Origin: Bacteroidota bacterium
GTDB taxonomy: Bacteria; Bacteroidota; Bacteroidia; Flavobacteriales; Flavobacteriaceae
DNA: 60,815 nucleotides
NCBI GenBank assembly: GCA_012522045.1
Contig: JAAYLC010000247.1
Location: forward strand, 1-60,815
Direction of reading: 5' to 3'
Under the pieces are notes generated by a model. It worked only from the letters and a program-made list of their open reading frames with translations, was not told the origin of the DNA and did no database searches. Of the stretch, positions 18,472 to 26,931 are shown one piece after another. Positions within the stretch are counted from its first letter, which is position 1, and each line of letters begins with the position of its first letter. The translations under genes were made by a program, and so were the position numbers.

Positions 18472-20163
18472 TTAGTTTACGTTGAGTATTTGATTGAGCA
18501 TTTTTTGAGTAATTAAATAAGTCGGTTTAACACCCGTGGTTCCGAGTCCTCCCGAAGCAAGCGTACTTCCTGTTTCTAACGGATTGTCTGAAGCGTAATA
18601 AGCATAACGCACTTTTACGCGTGAATTGATGCTGTGACGGATTTTTGAAGCTGCTTGGATGGCTTTTTGATAATGCGCCCCCTCCATTTCCAATCCGATG
18701 ACATTCCACGTAGATTTATGAAAAAAAGTGAGCACATCCTTATTTTGAAGCGATGTTCCCAACACAGAAATCATCGTTCCTGTATATACATTCACATCGT
18801 CACCTTCAAATGCGGCTGCCGTTATTTCATTTTTAAAGGGATAATTGTCGGCAGTACCTTCAAAAACATGAGCTGTGGGAATCATAATATCGCCTTTCCC
18901 TCCTACCAAGATTCCGGCTTTTCCCATAATAGAAACAGACACGACATTCAGTCTGATGGACGTTTTGCCAATTTTGAACGGACGCAGCAACTCATCCATA
19001 GTTTCATAAGCTTGCTCACCGAAGGCATAATCCATGACGATTATAATTGGTTTTTGATGGGCTTTCAGATTATGAATGTTTTTGGTATACACCGGATGGG
19101 TTATTTTGGCAGTATCAAAAATTTGAACATCGATATTGGTTCCACTTTCATCTTCAATAAAAATCATGCCTTCTTTTTCGGCCTGTTTTTTTATTTTCTC
19201 GCGCATGGCAAGGCTATTGGGACTGCTGATGGTTTCATATAATTTTAGTTCGCCCAAGCGTTTGTATTCTTGCGGAAGTGCTTTTTCGGCAAAAAACGTA
19301 TTCATCACACTGTGCATGTTGGCACTGATAATGTGAATGGGGCGTTTGAGCAATCCTTTTTCATTTAGAATCTGTTTGATTCGGAATGCCCACGCTTCTC
19401 CGTGAATGTGATGCCCCAGACGTTCACGCAAAACCGGACTAAACGTAATGATTCGTTTCTTATCATCGATGTGTTCTTCAATGGCCAATTGACCAAGGTG
19501 ATAGATCATCGTGAGAAAACGGTTTTCATTGTTTGCTGTAGCGAAATACGGATAGATGTTTTTAACCTCTTCAAAGGTTCTTCCCAAAAAATTGGCTACG
19601 TGGGTCAAAATGACTTCTTTTTCTTCCTGTGAAAGTTTTCGGTTATTAATTACCACATCTTCAAGTTTTTGCCAGTCTCTAACCACATCGCCTTGATCGT
19701 TAATCAAAACTTGCTTTCGTATTTTATGGGCTTCGATAAACAAAAATGTGAGATGCGTAAGAATGTCATAAATTTCGGAACGTCCTCTTGTAATTTCAAT
19801 ATTCATTTGTTCCTGATCAATCCGATAACAGTTTCTTCTTCTTTTAAGCGGAATAATGGGTTCGAAATGTGAATTTTTATATCCTTCTTCGCTGGTTAAA
19901 TTGATGTAGCGACATTCTTCAATACCTTCCGGAAGTCTGTCCATAATGTATAACAACCCCTGGAGTTCTATTTTTTCTTCTTTGATAGAACCGTAAATTT
20001 CAGGGCTTAAAATCAACAATGCTTCACGAAGAGTTTCACCCGAAACGCCGGAGGGTTTGTAAAATCCTCTGTTGAATAGGTGACGCATCGTAATATAAAG
20101 CCGCTCGATGGCTTGGGTACTTTCTTGTGCGCGTGTGCGATTGTGTGATTTCAATATATTCAT
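18472..20163 (-). CDS. DUF6909-like protein with a nucleoside-phosphorylase-like C-terminal domain
   Basis: A 563-residue soluble protein of a family that, from memory, is conserved in Bacteroidota and has no assigned function; the DUF6909 label is also from memory. The N-terminal half is helical and charged. The C-terminal part shows three motifs in the order of the PNP/MTAN family: GGKGDIMIPTA, VIGLEMEGAHYQKA (EMEGA near residue 492, like the ribose-binding Glu-Met-Glu) and VRYAYYASDNPLE (like the catalytic Asp in the RxxSD motif). It could act on a nucleoside or nucleotide-like ligand, but the substrate is unknown. An earlier in-frame start would be GTG two codons upstream; ATG at 20163 is preferred, five bases after a -7 box. 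It sits 8 bases before rmlB. Confidence 0.7.
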   Translation of the reverse strand: MNILKSHNRTRAQESTQAIERLYITMRHLFNRGFYKPSGVSGETLREALLILSPEIYGSIKEEKIELQGLLYIMDRLPEGIEECRYINLTSEEGYKNSHFEPIIPLKRRRNCYRIDQEQMNIEITRGRSEIYDILTHLTFLFIEAHKIRKQVLINDQGDVVRDWQKLEDVVINNRKLSQEEKEVILTHVANFLGRTFEEVKNIYPYFATANNENRFLTMIYHLGQLAIEEHIDDKKRIITFSPVLRERLGHHIHGEAWAFRIKQILNEKGLLKRPIHIISANMHSVMNTFFAEKALPQEYKRLGELKLYETISSPNSLAMREKIKKQAEKEGMIFIEDESGTNIDVQIFDTAKITHPVYTKNIHNLKAHQKPIIIVMDYAFGEQAYETMDELLRPFKIGKTSIRLNVVSVSIMGKAGILVGGKGDIMIPTAHVFEGTADNYPFKNEITAAAFEGDDVNVYTGTMISVLGTSLQNKDVLTFFHKSTWNVIGLEMEGAHYQKAIQAASKIRHSINSRVKVRYAYYASDNPLETGSTLASGGLGTTGVKPTYLITQKMLNQILNVN

Positions 20164-20168
20164 TGGCA

Positions 20169-20176
20169 CAAATATA
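20169..20176 (-). promoter_or_regulatory. -7 box abutting the DUF6909-like start
   Basis: The minus strand reads TATATTTG and ends five bases before the ATG at 20163. It lies in the 21-base gap after the GH3-like gene. It may drive the DUF6909-rml transcript with little or no leader. Confidence 0.45.
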
Positions 20177-20184
20177 ATATTAAT

Positions 20185-21681
20185 TTACTGCTGAATTTTA
20201 TGTAAAGCTTCTGCAATTTTTCTATCGTTTGACAAACGCGGAACCTTGTTTTGACCACCTAATTTTCCTTGTGATTTCATATAATCATTAAAACTGTTTC
20301 TTTTTAAAGATACAATTTTAAGCGGTTGCAAAACTTTCCCTTGAATCAAATCTTTATAATATGAATTTTGTTCTTGAAGCGCTTCATCAAGAATATAAGC
20401 AATTTTTTCAATATCCTTGGGCGGGGCGTCAAATTCTACTAACCATTCGTGATAAGGCAGGCTTCCGTCGGGCGGTGTTACTTGAGGTGCTACTGTAAAT
20501 TCAGTCAGTGAAAAATCAAACATGCGCATTGCTTTGTTCATCGCCTCTTCTACTTCTTTTCCGATTACATGTTCTCCAAATGCCGAAATAAAATGTTTTA
20601 TCCGTCCTGAAACCACGACACGATATGGTTTTAAAGAAGTAAACTGAACAGTATCTCCGATATTATATGCCCAAAGTCCTGCTGTGGTAGAAATAATAAG
20701 TGCGTAATTCACTCCTAATTTTACATCTTTTATAGTTAAACGCCGTGCTTGGGGATTGTGGATTTCCGAAACTTCTACAAATTCGTAAAAAATTCCGGAG
20801 TTTAGTAAAAGCAGTAAACCTTTTTCTTTTTGCGAATCTTGATAAGCAAAAAAACCTTCGCTGGCGGGGAAAGTTTCGATATGATCCACAGGGCGTCCTA
20901 TCAATTTTTCAAACTTAGTGCGATAAGGTTCGTAATTCACGCCTCCGTAGATGAAGAGGCTGAAGTTTTTGAACAAATCACCTACTTTTTTAGAGGTATT
21001 TTCTTCCAATTTTTCAAAATACATCTGCACCCAAGGCGGAATTCCGCTAATGAGTGTCATATTTTCATCTTTCGTTTCTTCAACGATGGCGTGAACTTTT
21101 GTTTCCCAATCATCAATGCAGTTTGTTTCCCAACTTGGCAATCTGTTTTTCTGAAGATATCCCGGAACGTAATGTGCGACTATTCCGGAGAGTCTTCCCA
21201 ATTTAATTCCGTTGACTTCTTCCATTTCCGGACTTCCTTGGAGAAAAATCATTTTTCCGTTCACAAAAGCTGTCTTACCGGTTTCATGAATGTAAGCTAA
21301 AATCGCATTTCGGGCGGCACGAATGTGTGTTGGCATCGATTCCTTGGTTATTGGAATGTATTTTGCACCTGAAGTTGTCCCCGAGGTTTTTGCAAAATAA
21401 AGCGGTTTTCCCGGCCAAAGCACATCGGTTTCACCCGCTACCACACGTTCTACATAGGGCTTTAATTCTTCATAATCTCGTATGGGAACGCGTGTTGCAA
21501 AATCTTCGTGCGTTTTTATTTTATCAAAATGGTGATTCTTTCCAAAAGAAGTTTCTTTCGCTTTCTCAATCAGATGATGAAAGGCTTTTTCTTGTGTCTC
21601 CACAGGATTTTGAACCCATTTTTGAGTTTGATTATGTACGATTTTTGCAAAAATCTTTGCGGCGAATGATTTTAATGACAT
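20185..21681 (-). CDS. GH3-like acyl-adenylate-forming enzyme
   Basis: A 498-residue member of the GH3 (auxin-responsive promoter) family of the ANL superfamily, common in Bacteroidota. FAKTSGTTSGAKYIP (about residues 97-110) is the ATP/AMP-binding P-loop. Family features continue with ISGIPPWVQMYFE and a late YNIGDTVQF. Plant GH3 enzymes couple acyl acids to amino acids through an acyl-adenylate; the bacterial substrate is unknown. The gene starts 4 bases after the M23 peptidase gene ends, so the two are likely co-transcribed. Confidence 0.85.
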   Translation of the reverse strand: MSLKSFAAKIFAKIVHNQTQKWVQNPVETQEKAFHHLIEKAKETSFGKNHHFDKIKTHEDFATRVPIRDYEELKPYVERVVAGETDVLWPGKPLYFAKTSGTTSGAKYIPITKESMPTHIRAARNAILAYIHETGKTAFVNGKMIFLQGSPEMEEVNGIKLGRLSGIVAHYVPGYLQKNRLPSWETNCIDDWETKVHAIVEETKDENMTLISGIPPWVQMYFEKLEENTSKKVGDLFKNFSLFIYGGVNYEPYRTKFEKLIGRPVDHIETFPASEGFFAYQDSQKEKGLLLLLNSGIFYEFVEVSEIHNPQARRLTIKDVKLGVNYALIISTTAGLWAYNIGDTVQFTSLKPYRVVVSGRIKHFISAFGEHVIGKEVEEAMNKAMRMFDFSLTEFTVAPQVTPPDGSLPYHEWLVEFDAPPKDIEKIAYILDEALQEQNSYYKDLIQGKVLQPLKIVSLKRNSFNDYMKSQGKLGGQNKVPRLSNDRKIAEALHKIQQ

Positions 21682-21685
21682 AAGG

Positions 21686-22564
21686 CTAATCGAAATCTAT
21701 AAAGTTTGTTGGATTCACCGGAAACCCATCTCTCCACAATTCAAAATGCAAATGTGGTCCCGTTGTGTATTCCCCTGTATTTCCTACAGTGGCAATCACC
21801 TCTCCTCCCTTCACTTGAGCTCCTTGACTTTTGGTTAGCGAGCCATTGTGTTTATACACCGAAATTAAATTGTTGTGATGCTTAATGATAATTACATTTC
21901 CGGTTTGCGAGGACCATTCTGCAAAAATAACCGTTCCGTCGGCGATGGCTTTTACCGGTCCGTCTAAAGGTGCCAAAACATCTACGGCATAATGTTTTAT
22001 CTGAGGATTAAATACTTCTGTAATACTTCCTTTCACCGGTGCAAAAAACGAATACTGCGGATCAGCCATAGTTATCAACGGATTGTATGTGTCCTCTTTT
22101 GCAACACGTTCGCGCAACAACGAATCTGTGCGTGAAATTCTGTCTAGTACCTGCGTATCGACTTTAGCAGCTTCGATAATCGAATCTTTGTTAAATTCTT
22201 CTACTTTAATGTCTCCTATCAATAATCGGCGAATGGATTCCAAATAAAGTTGATTGGCTTCCAAAGACTTTTTTAACGAATCTGTTTGATACGCCAACTG
22301 TGTAGCTTCTCGTTTAATTTTTGAAGATGAATAGCCGGGAATATACTCACGAAGAGGTGTGAAAGCGATAATCAATGTGGTGGATATAATCAGTAATAAC
22401 GCGCCTAAAGTAGTTATTACAAAAACATTTAATCTGTTTAATTTAAAGGAGATGCGCTCTTCAAATGTTTCTTCATTAAGTATTATCAGTCTATACTTAT
22501 TCAGTAATTTCTTCTTAATGCGTCTGGAACGTTTTTCTTTTGTATTCATGTTTATAGCAGACAT
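21686..22564 (-). CDS. M23 family metallopeptidase, membrane-anchored
   Basis: A 292-residue envelope peptidase. A short basic cytoplasmic N-terminus is followed by one membrane helix (about 46-68), a coiled-coil stretch (about 82-160) and a LytM/M23 domain (about 175-290). The zinc ligands of active M23 enzymes are present: H191 and D195 (HYAVD), and H271/H273 (PHLHFELW). It would cleave peptidoglycan cross-bridges or regulate division amidases. A -7 box sits four bases before the ATG. The gene is divergent from tatA. Confidence 0.92.
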   Translation of the reverse strand: MSAINMNTKEKRSRRIKKKLLNKYRLIILNEETFEERISFKLNRLNVFVITTLGALLLIISTTLIIAFTPLREYIPGYSSSKIKREATQLAYQTDSLKKSLEANQLYLESIRRLLIGDIKVEEFNKDSIIEAAKVDTQVLDRISRTDSLLRERVAKEDTYNPLITMADPQYSFFAPVKGSITEVFNPQIKHYAVDVLAPLDGPVKAIADGTVIFAEWSSQTGNVIIIKHHNNLISVYKHNGSLTKSQGAQVKGGEVIATVGNTGEYTTGPHLHFELWRDGFPVNPTNFIDFD

Positions 22565-22568
22565 TCCA

Positions 22569-22576
22569 CAAATATA
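22569..22576 (-). promoter_or_regulatory. -7 box abutting the M23 peptidase start
   Basis: The minus strand reads TATATTTG, four bases before the ATG at 22564. It has the same geometry as the boxes before the UDP-glucuronate decarboxylase, DUF6909-like and holB genes. Confidence 0.45.
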
Positions 22577-22638
22577 ATCTAATCTGTTACTGTAGGTGTA
22601 AAGTTAGCGATAAAACGTAATTTTTATTCAAATCTTAT

Positions 22639-22646
22639 TATCTTTG
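22639..22646 (+). promoter_or_regulatory. -7 box of tatA
   Basis: TATCTTTG matches TAnnTTTG exactly and lies 20 bases before the tatA ATG. No -33 TTG was seen. Confidence 0.5.
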
Positions 22647-22666
22647 CAATTCAAAAACATTTTAGT

Positions 22667-22867
22667 ATGAATGCATTATTTTTTTCCTTAGCTGCTATAG
22701 GGCCATGGCAAATTGTCCTGATTGTGCTCATTGTATTGTTGTTGTTTGGCGGAAAAAAGATTCCGGAGTTGATGCGCGGCTTAGGCAGTGGATTGAAGGA
22801 GTTTAAAGATGCCTCAAAAGACGATACGAAAGAACCTACTCAAAACGACAAAAACATAAAAGAATAA
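22667..22867 (+). CDS. tatA: TatA/E family twin-arginine translocase subunit
   Basis: A 66-residue protein with a single N-terminal membrane helix ([22 protein letters not shown]), the FGGKKIPEL hinge, an amphipathic helix ([14 protein letters not shown]) and a short charged tail. This is the standard TatA architecture. TatA oligomers form the pore-like element that moves folded proteins across the inner membrane. It is monocistronic, flanked by a -7 box and a terminator. No tatC lies in the window. Confidence 0.93.
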   Translation: MNALFFSLAAIGPWQIVLIVLIVLLLFGGKKIPELMRGLGSGLKEFKDASKDDTKEPTQNDKNIKE

Positions 22868-22899
22868 CATTGATTTATAACCTTTAAAAATTAAAAAGT

Positions 22900-22932
22900 T
22901 CCTCAATGTCATTAGGCTTGAGGATTTTTTTT
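22900..22932 (+). terminator. Intrinsic terminator after tatA
   Basis: A 7-bp stem (TCCTCAA at 22900-22906 with TTGAGGA at 22918-22924) and an 11-base loop are followed by eight T residues. A short A run on the other side could also help stop the converging DUF4837 transcript. Confidence 0.75.
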
Positions 22933-22934
22933 GC

Positions 22935-23909
22935 TTATTCAATTTTTGTAGTCAACAATATCGATTCTAATTCAAATTGGATGTTGCGTTTTCTGACTGC
23001 CGGCGCATACGTCCATCCTTCCAAGATGACCCAGCGGTTGTTTTTTTCGTCTTTTACAGCATAATTTATAAAAGGTCCCGCCATATACGCGTTGGTTACT
23101 TCCCAAGTTCCACGCGTTTCGTATGCTTGTTTTCCGTCAATGGTTGTATTGAACAAAAATGGTGAATACGCTTTTTCGGTAATGAATAAATCGTCGTCTT
23201 CCACGGGTAATAGTTTGCTTCCGATAGAATCTCTCACATATAAAATATCACTCATTGCCGTGCTGTCACGAATTGCATCCAACGGGACTTGATAAACCAT
23301 TATATTGGTTGTTCCGTCTTTTAAATCTTTTCGGAACCAGTAAAAAGTATCTTGGTCTATTGCTTGACGATATGCGGAGGAAATTTCAAAACTGACGCCC
23401 ATTTTATGTTTCATCGAATCTAACTTTCGCGTAGAAACAGCAGTTCTTCTTTGGCGTTCTTTGATCTCGGATTTATAAAAACTTTCAATAATTCTGGGAG
23501 CGTATTCTGATATCAATTCTGATAATCTTTCAGGCGTCGGTGCTAAAATCATGGCGCCTGTTTGTGGTTTGGCAAATTCATCTGTCAACAATGATACTCT
23601 ATCTTCTTCTCCGATATCTACATAAAGAAATATGCGATTGTTTCTGACGAATCCTTCAAAAGTTTCCGGAGGCAATTGATTCATAGAATACAAAGGTTCG
23701 TCTTGTGGCAATCCGTCTGCCGGAGCGGCAAAATATTCCCGAATGGTTTCGCCGACTTCTCCTCGCCATAATTCATTTGGAGTGACAACCTGAAGTGAAT
23801 TGATATTGCCTACCGAATTGGGCAAAAAAGCCTTCCCTTCTTTCTTATTTTGATTACAAGAAGTAAAAGCCACCAAAATAGAAATGAAGAAAATATAAAA
23901 TGGTTTCAT
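22935..23909 (-). CDS. DUF4837 family lipoprotein
   Basis: A 324-residue protein with a lipoprotein signal peptide ending in VAFTSCNQN (Cys at about residue 18). It matches the Bacteroidota DUF4837 family in length and in stretches such as LQVVTPNELWRGEVG and ETRGTWEVTNAYMAGPF. The function is unknown. It is encoded 20 bases downstream of the LysM lytic transglycosylase, so it may share its transcript and act in the envelope. Confidence 0.82.
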   Translation of the reverse strand: MKPFYIFFISILVAFTSCNQNKKEGKAFLPNSVGNINSLQVVTPNELWRGEVGETIREYFAAPADGLPQDEPLYSMNQLPPETFEGFVRNNRIFLYVDIGEEDRVSLLTDEFAKPQTGAMILAPTPERLSELISEYAPRIIESFYKSEIKERQRRTAVSTRKLDSMKHKMGVSFEISSAYRQAIDQDTFYWFRKDLKDGTTNIMVYQVPLDAIRDSTAMSDILYVRDSIGSKLLPVEDDDLFITEKAYSPFLFNTTIDGKQAYETRGTWEVTNAYMAGPFINYAVKDEKNNRWVILEGWTYAPAVRKRNIQFELESILLTTKIE

Positions 23910-23929
23910 TTTAAACAGATTTAACGGAA

Positions 23930-25546
23930 CTAACTTTGAGGTATTTTTAGTTTGGTTCCCGGTTTCAAATTAGTACCGCTAATACCGTTCCATTTTTGTA
24001 ATTTTTCGATAGAAACTCCCGGAAACTTTCTTGAAATACTCCATAAAGTGTCTCCGGCTTTCACTGTGTAGATTTTTTCTTCCCCGGAAGTATTCACATG
24101 GGTTGATTGTGCAGTAGATTGTGCTGTTGTATTAGCCACTTGCGTAATATCTGCACGCGGATAAATTGTCAGATACTGACCTGCGCGTATATTGTTGCTT
24201 TTTAGTCCGTTCCAGCGTTTAATCTGAGAAACTCCCACGCGGTATTTTTGTGCAATCTTCCCTAAATAATCTCCATTTTTAACGCGATAGCGAATTCGTT
24301 CGGGTTGCTCGTAATATTTAGGCAATGTTTCCTTTTCCAATTCTTTTTGCGCATATTCATAAATTGTTTTTTCATTGGTAACAAATTTCCCAATCGACAT
24401 AACAGGCAAGCGCAGTACGTAATCCCGACCTTCAATCACCGGAATAATTCCTAATTTATAGGCAGGATTTAAAAACTCCAATTCTTTCATATCAAGATTG
24501 GTCAATTTTGAGACTTGTTCCAAAGTAATTTGATTCTTAACGCGAATCGTGTCGGTTGCCATATACGGAATGTGTGAGGAAGCAATATTTTTAAATCCGT
24601 GTTCTTCGGCAAATTCAAAAATGTACATCGTTGCTAAAAATGCGGGAACATACCCGGCAGTTTCACGTGGAAGAAAATTCCTAAGTTGCCAATAATCTGT
24701 CTTTCCTCCGGAGCGACGAATCGCTTTTGAAACATTTCCGGGACCGGAATTGTAAGCAGCCAATGCCAAATCCCAATCATTAAAGCTGTTGTTCAAGCTT
24801 TTCAAATACTTACTTGCGGCTTCAGATGATTTTAACGGATCGGAACGCTCATCTACATAGGAACTCACATTTAAATCGAACATTTTTCCGGTAGTAAACA
24901 TAAATTGCCACAATCCGGTTGCTCCTACACGCGATTTTGCTCTCGGATTTAATGCAGACTCAACAATGGCAAGATATTTTAACTCCAACGGAAGATCATG
25001 TTTGTCCAAAATTTCTTCGAACATCGGAAAATAATAACGACTCAAACTCATCTGTCGTTCCAAAATGGTGCGTCTGTTTTTTAAATAATGCTTAATGATA
25101 TTTTCAAGCGAAGGATTGTATTCTACGCGGAAAGGAGTACGTTTATTGAGTTCTTCCAGTCTTTCTTTTAATAACTCCGTAGTAAGCTCCGGATAATTTA
25201 TCTCGGATTCTTCCAAACTTTCATCGAGAATCGTGGTGTACATTTCTTCAAAAAGTGAGGAGCTATAAATTTCTTCCAGCCACAAACTGTCTTTTATTCT
25301 GGCAGTCGACAAGTCTTCTATTTTATATTTCAGACTGTCGATGGAAAATTCATAAACCGTTTCTGCAACTTCTATAATGGAATCTTTAGAAACCGTGTCA
25401 AGCATCAATTGTTCATCTTGTGCAAAAGATTTATTGCCACTCAGAAAAAGAATGGCAATAGAAAATGAAAAAACCAACTTGTTTATATGACAAAATCGTA
25501 TCAAATCTTTAATGCGTTTTAAGGGAATTAGATAAAAGTATAACAA
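23930..25546 (-). CDS. LysM-containing lytic transglycosylase (MltD-like)
   Basis: A secreted peptidoglycan-cleaving enzyme of about 538 residues. A signal peptide ends near NKSFAQ/D. The SLT domain carries the catalytic Glu in AIVESALNPRAKS, then GATGLWQFM and ALAAYNSGPGNVSKAI. Two C-terminal LysM repeats follow (RYRVKNGDYLGKIAQKY and IYTVKAGDTLWSISRKF), which bind glycan strands. No ATG precedes the signal peptide; TTG at 25546 is the longest start and other TTG codons lie within it, so the start is uncertain. An inverted repeat sits nine bases upstream. Confidence 0.88.
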   Translation of the reverse strand: MLYFYLIPLKRIKDLIRFCHINKLVFSFSIAILFLSGNKSFAQDEQLMLDTVSKDSIIEVAETVYEFSIDSLKYKIEDLSTARIKDSLWLEEIYSSSLFEEMYTTILDESLEESEINYPELTTELLKERLEELNKRTPFRVEYNPSLENIIKHYLKNRRTILERQMSLSRYYFPMFEEILDKHDLPLELKYLAIVESALNPRAKSRVGATGLWQFMFTTGKMFDLNVSSYVDERSDPLKSSEAASKYLKSLNNSFNDWDLALAAYNSGPGNVSKAIRRSGGKTDYWQLRNFLPRETAGYVPAFLATMYIFEFAEEHGFKNIASSHIPYMATDTIRVKNQITLEQVSKLTNLDMKELEFLNPAYKLGIIPVIEGRDYVLRLPVMSIGKFVTNEKTIYEYAQKELEKETLPKYYEQPERIRYRVKNGDYLGKIAQKYRVGVSQIKRWNGLKSNNIRAGQYLTIYPRADITQVANTTAQSTAQSTHVNTSGEEKIYTVKAGDTLWSISRKFPGVSIEKLQKWNGISGTNLKPGTKLKIPQS

Positions 25547-25554
25547 GATTTTAC

Positions 25555-25580
25555 AAGAATTATTACGTTCTATAATTCTT
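25555..25580. repeat. AT-rich inverted repeat upstream of the lytic transglycosylase
   Basis: AAGAATTAT at 25555-25563 pairs with ATAATTCTT at 25572-25580 around an 8-base spacer. It lies between pgk and the transglycosylase. It lacks a T run in the pgk direction, so it is a poor terminator and could instead be an operator or mRNA hairpin. Confidence 0.35.
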
Positions 25581-25643
25581 ATAAAACCACGAAAATATAT
25601 AATTTTCTTATTTCCTTTAAGTTAGGAGGCTGTTTTAACACAT

Positions 25644-26828
25644 CTAAGCAAGTGCCGCGATGCCCGGAAGTGTTTTTCCTTCTAACATTTCCAACATGGC
25701 GCCTCCCCCGGTGGAAACGTAACTTACTTTTTCGGCAAGTCCGAATTGCTTCACCGCTGCCACAGAATCGCCGCCACCGACCAATGAAAACGCACCATTA
25801 TCAGTAGCTTTGGCAACCGCTTTTCCTAACGATTTCGTACCGTTTGAAAACTTTTCCATTTCAAAAACACCGACAGGACCGTTCCAGAGAATTGTTTTGG
25901 AATTGCCAATTACCTGTTCAAAAAGTTCATTGGTTTTAGGACCGACATCCAATCCCATCCAACCGGAATCTATAGAATCTATATTTTGAATAGCGGTCTG
26001 TGCATCATCAGAAAATTTATCGGCAACAATTGAATCAATCGGAAGATGCACTTTGACATTTTTTTCTTCTGCCATTTTTAAAATTTGCAATGCCAATTCC
26101 TGTTTGTCGTCTTCAACGAGAGAATCCCCTATTTTTCCGCCTTGTGCTTTGATAAAAGTAAACGCCATCCCGCCTCCGATAATCAAATGATCGATTTTAT
26201 CCAAAATATTTTCGATGATGGTAATCTTAGAAGAAACCTTTGCACCACCAATAATTGCCGTTACCGGTTTGACATTGTCTTCCAGCACTTTTTTCACATG
26301 TTCAACTTCTGAAGCCAGTAAATAGCCTGCAAATTTAGCATTCGGAAAAAAATCCGCGATAATTGCTGTGGAAGCATGTGCGCGATGCGCAGTCCCGAAA
26401 GCATCATTCACATAACAATCGCCAAGTTGCGCTAATGCTTTGGCAAAATCAGAATCTCCTGCCGTTTCTTCCTTATGAAAACGCAAATTTTCTAACAATA
26501 AAATACGTCCCGGTTTTAAATTTCTAACTTTTTCTTCGGCTTCAGTCCCTACACAATCTGATGAAAATTCAACTTCTTGCTCAAATACTACAGAAAGGAA
26601 AGGCACGAGATGTTTTAATGAAAAATCATCTTCTTTCACTTTTGGTCTTCCTAAATGGGACATTAAAATACAACTTCCTCCGTCATTTAGAATCTTATCG
26701 ATAGTTGGTTTTGCTGCACGAATTCTGGTATCGTCCAAGATGTTGTAAGAAGCATCCAATGGCACATTAAAATCTACACGAATAAGTGCTTTTTTGTTTT
26801 TGAAATTTAAATCGTCTATGGTTTTCAT
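25644..26828 (-). CDS. pgk: Phosphoglycerate kinase
   Basis: A 394-residue glycolytic kinase that makes ATP from 1,3-bisphosphoglycerate and ADP. It shows [54 protein letters not shown] and the C-terminal GGGDSVAAV, covering both domains and the substrate and nucleotide sites. The length is standard for bacteria. It is divergent from holB, with a -7 box 32 bases upstream of its ATG. Confidence 0.98.
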   Translation of the reverse strand: MKTIDDLNFKNKKALIRVDFNVPLDASYNILDDTRIRAAKPTIDKILNDGGSCILMSHLGRPKVKEDDFSLKHLVPFLSVVFEQEVEFSSDCVGTEAEEKVRNLKPGRILLLENLRFHKEETAGDSDFAKALAQLGDCYVNDAFGTAHRAHASTAIIADFFPNAKFAGYLLASEVEHVKKVLEDNVKPVTAIIGGAKVSSKITIIENILDKIDHLIIGGGMAFTFIKAQGGKIGDSLVEDDKQELALQILKMAEEKNVKVHLPIDSIVADKFSDDAQTAIQNIDSIDSGWMGLDVGPKTNELFEQVIGNSKTILWNGPVGVFEMEKFSNGTKSLGKAVAKATDNGAFSLVGGGDSVAAVKQFGLAEKVSYVSTGGGAMLEMLEGKTLPGIAALA

Positions 26829-26860
26829 AAGGTTTTACACTATTAATTAGTTTGAATGCA

Positions 26861-26868
26861 CAAATATA
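26861..26868 (-). promoter_or_regulatory. -7 box of pgk
   Basis: The minus strand reads TATATTTG, 32 bases before the pgk ATG, in the divergent pgk/holB region. Confidence 0.45.
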
Positions 26869-26919
26869 AAATATTGCATGACACGGAGGTAAAAAAGAAA
26901 ATCTGTCAAACGAAATGTA

Positions 26920-26927
26920 TAAATTTG
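26920..26927 (+). promoter_or_regulatory. -7 box abutting the holB start
   Basis: TAAATTTG ends four bases before the ATG at 26932. A transcript from this box would be nearly leaderless. Confidence 0.45.
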
Positions 26928-26931
26928 CCGT

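Noticed and set aside
18655-19242. 195-codon open frame antisense to the DUF6909-like gene
   Set aside because: It is wholly inside a well-supported gene on the other strand, and its translation shows no recognisable motif or start context.
20830-21300. 156-codon open frame antisense to the GH3-like gene
   Set aside because: Shadow of the GH3-like coding sequence; the translation is Phe/His-rich in the way antisense frames of this composition usually are.
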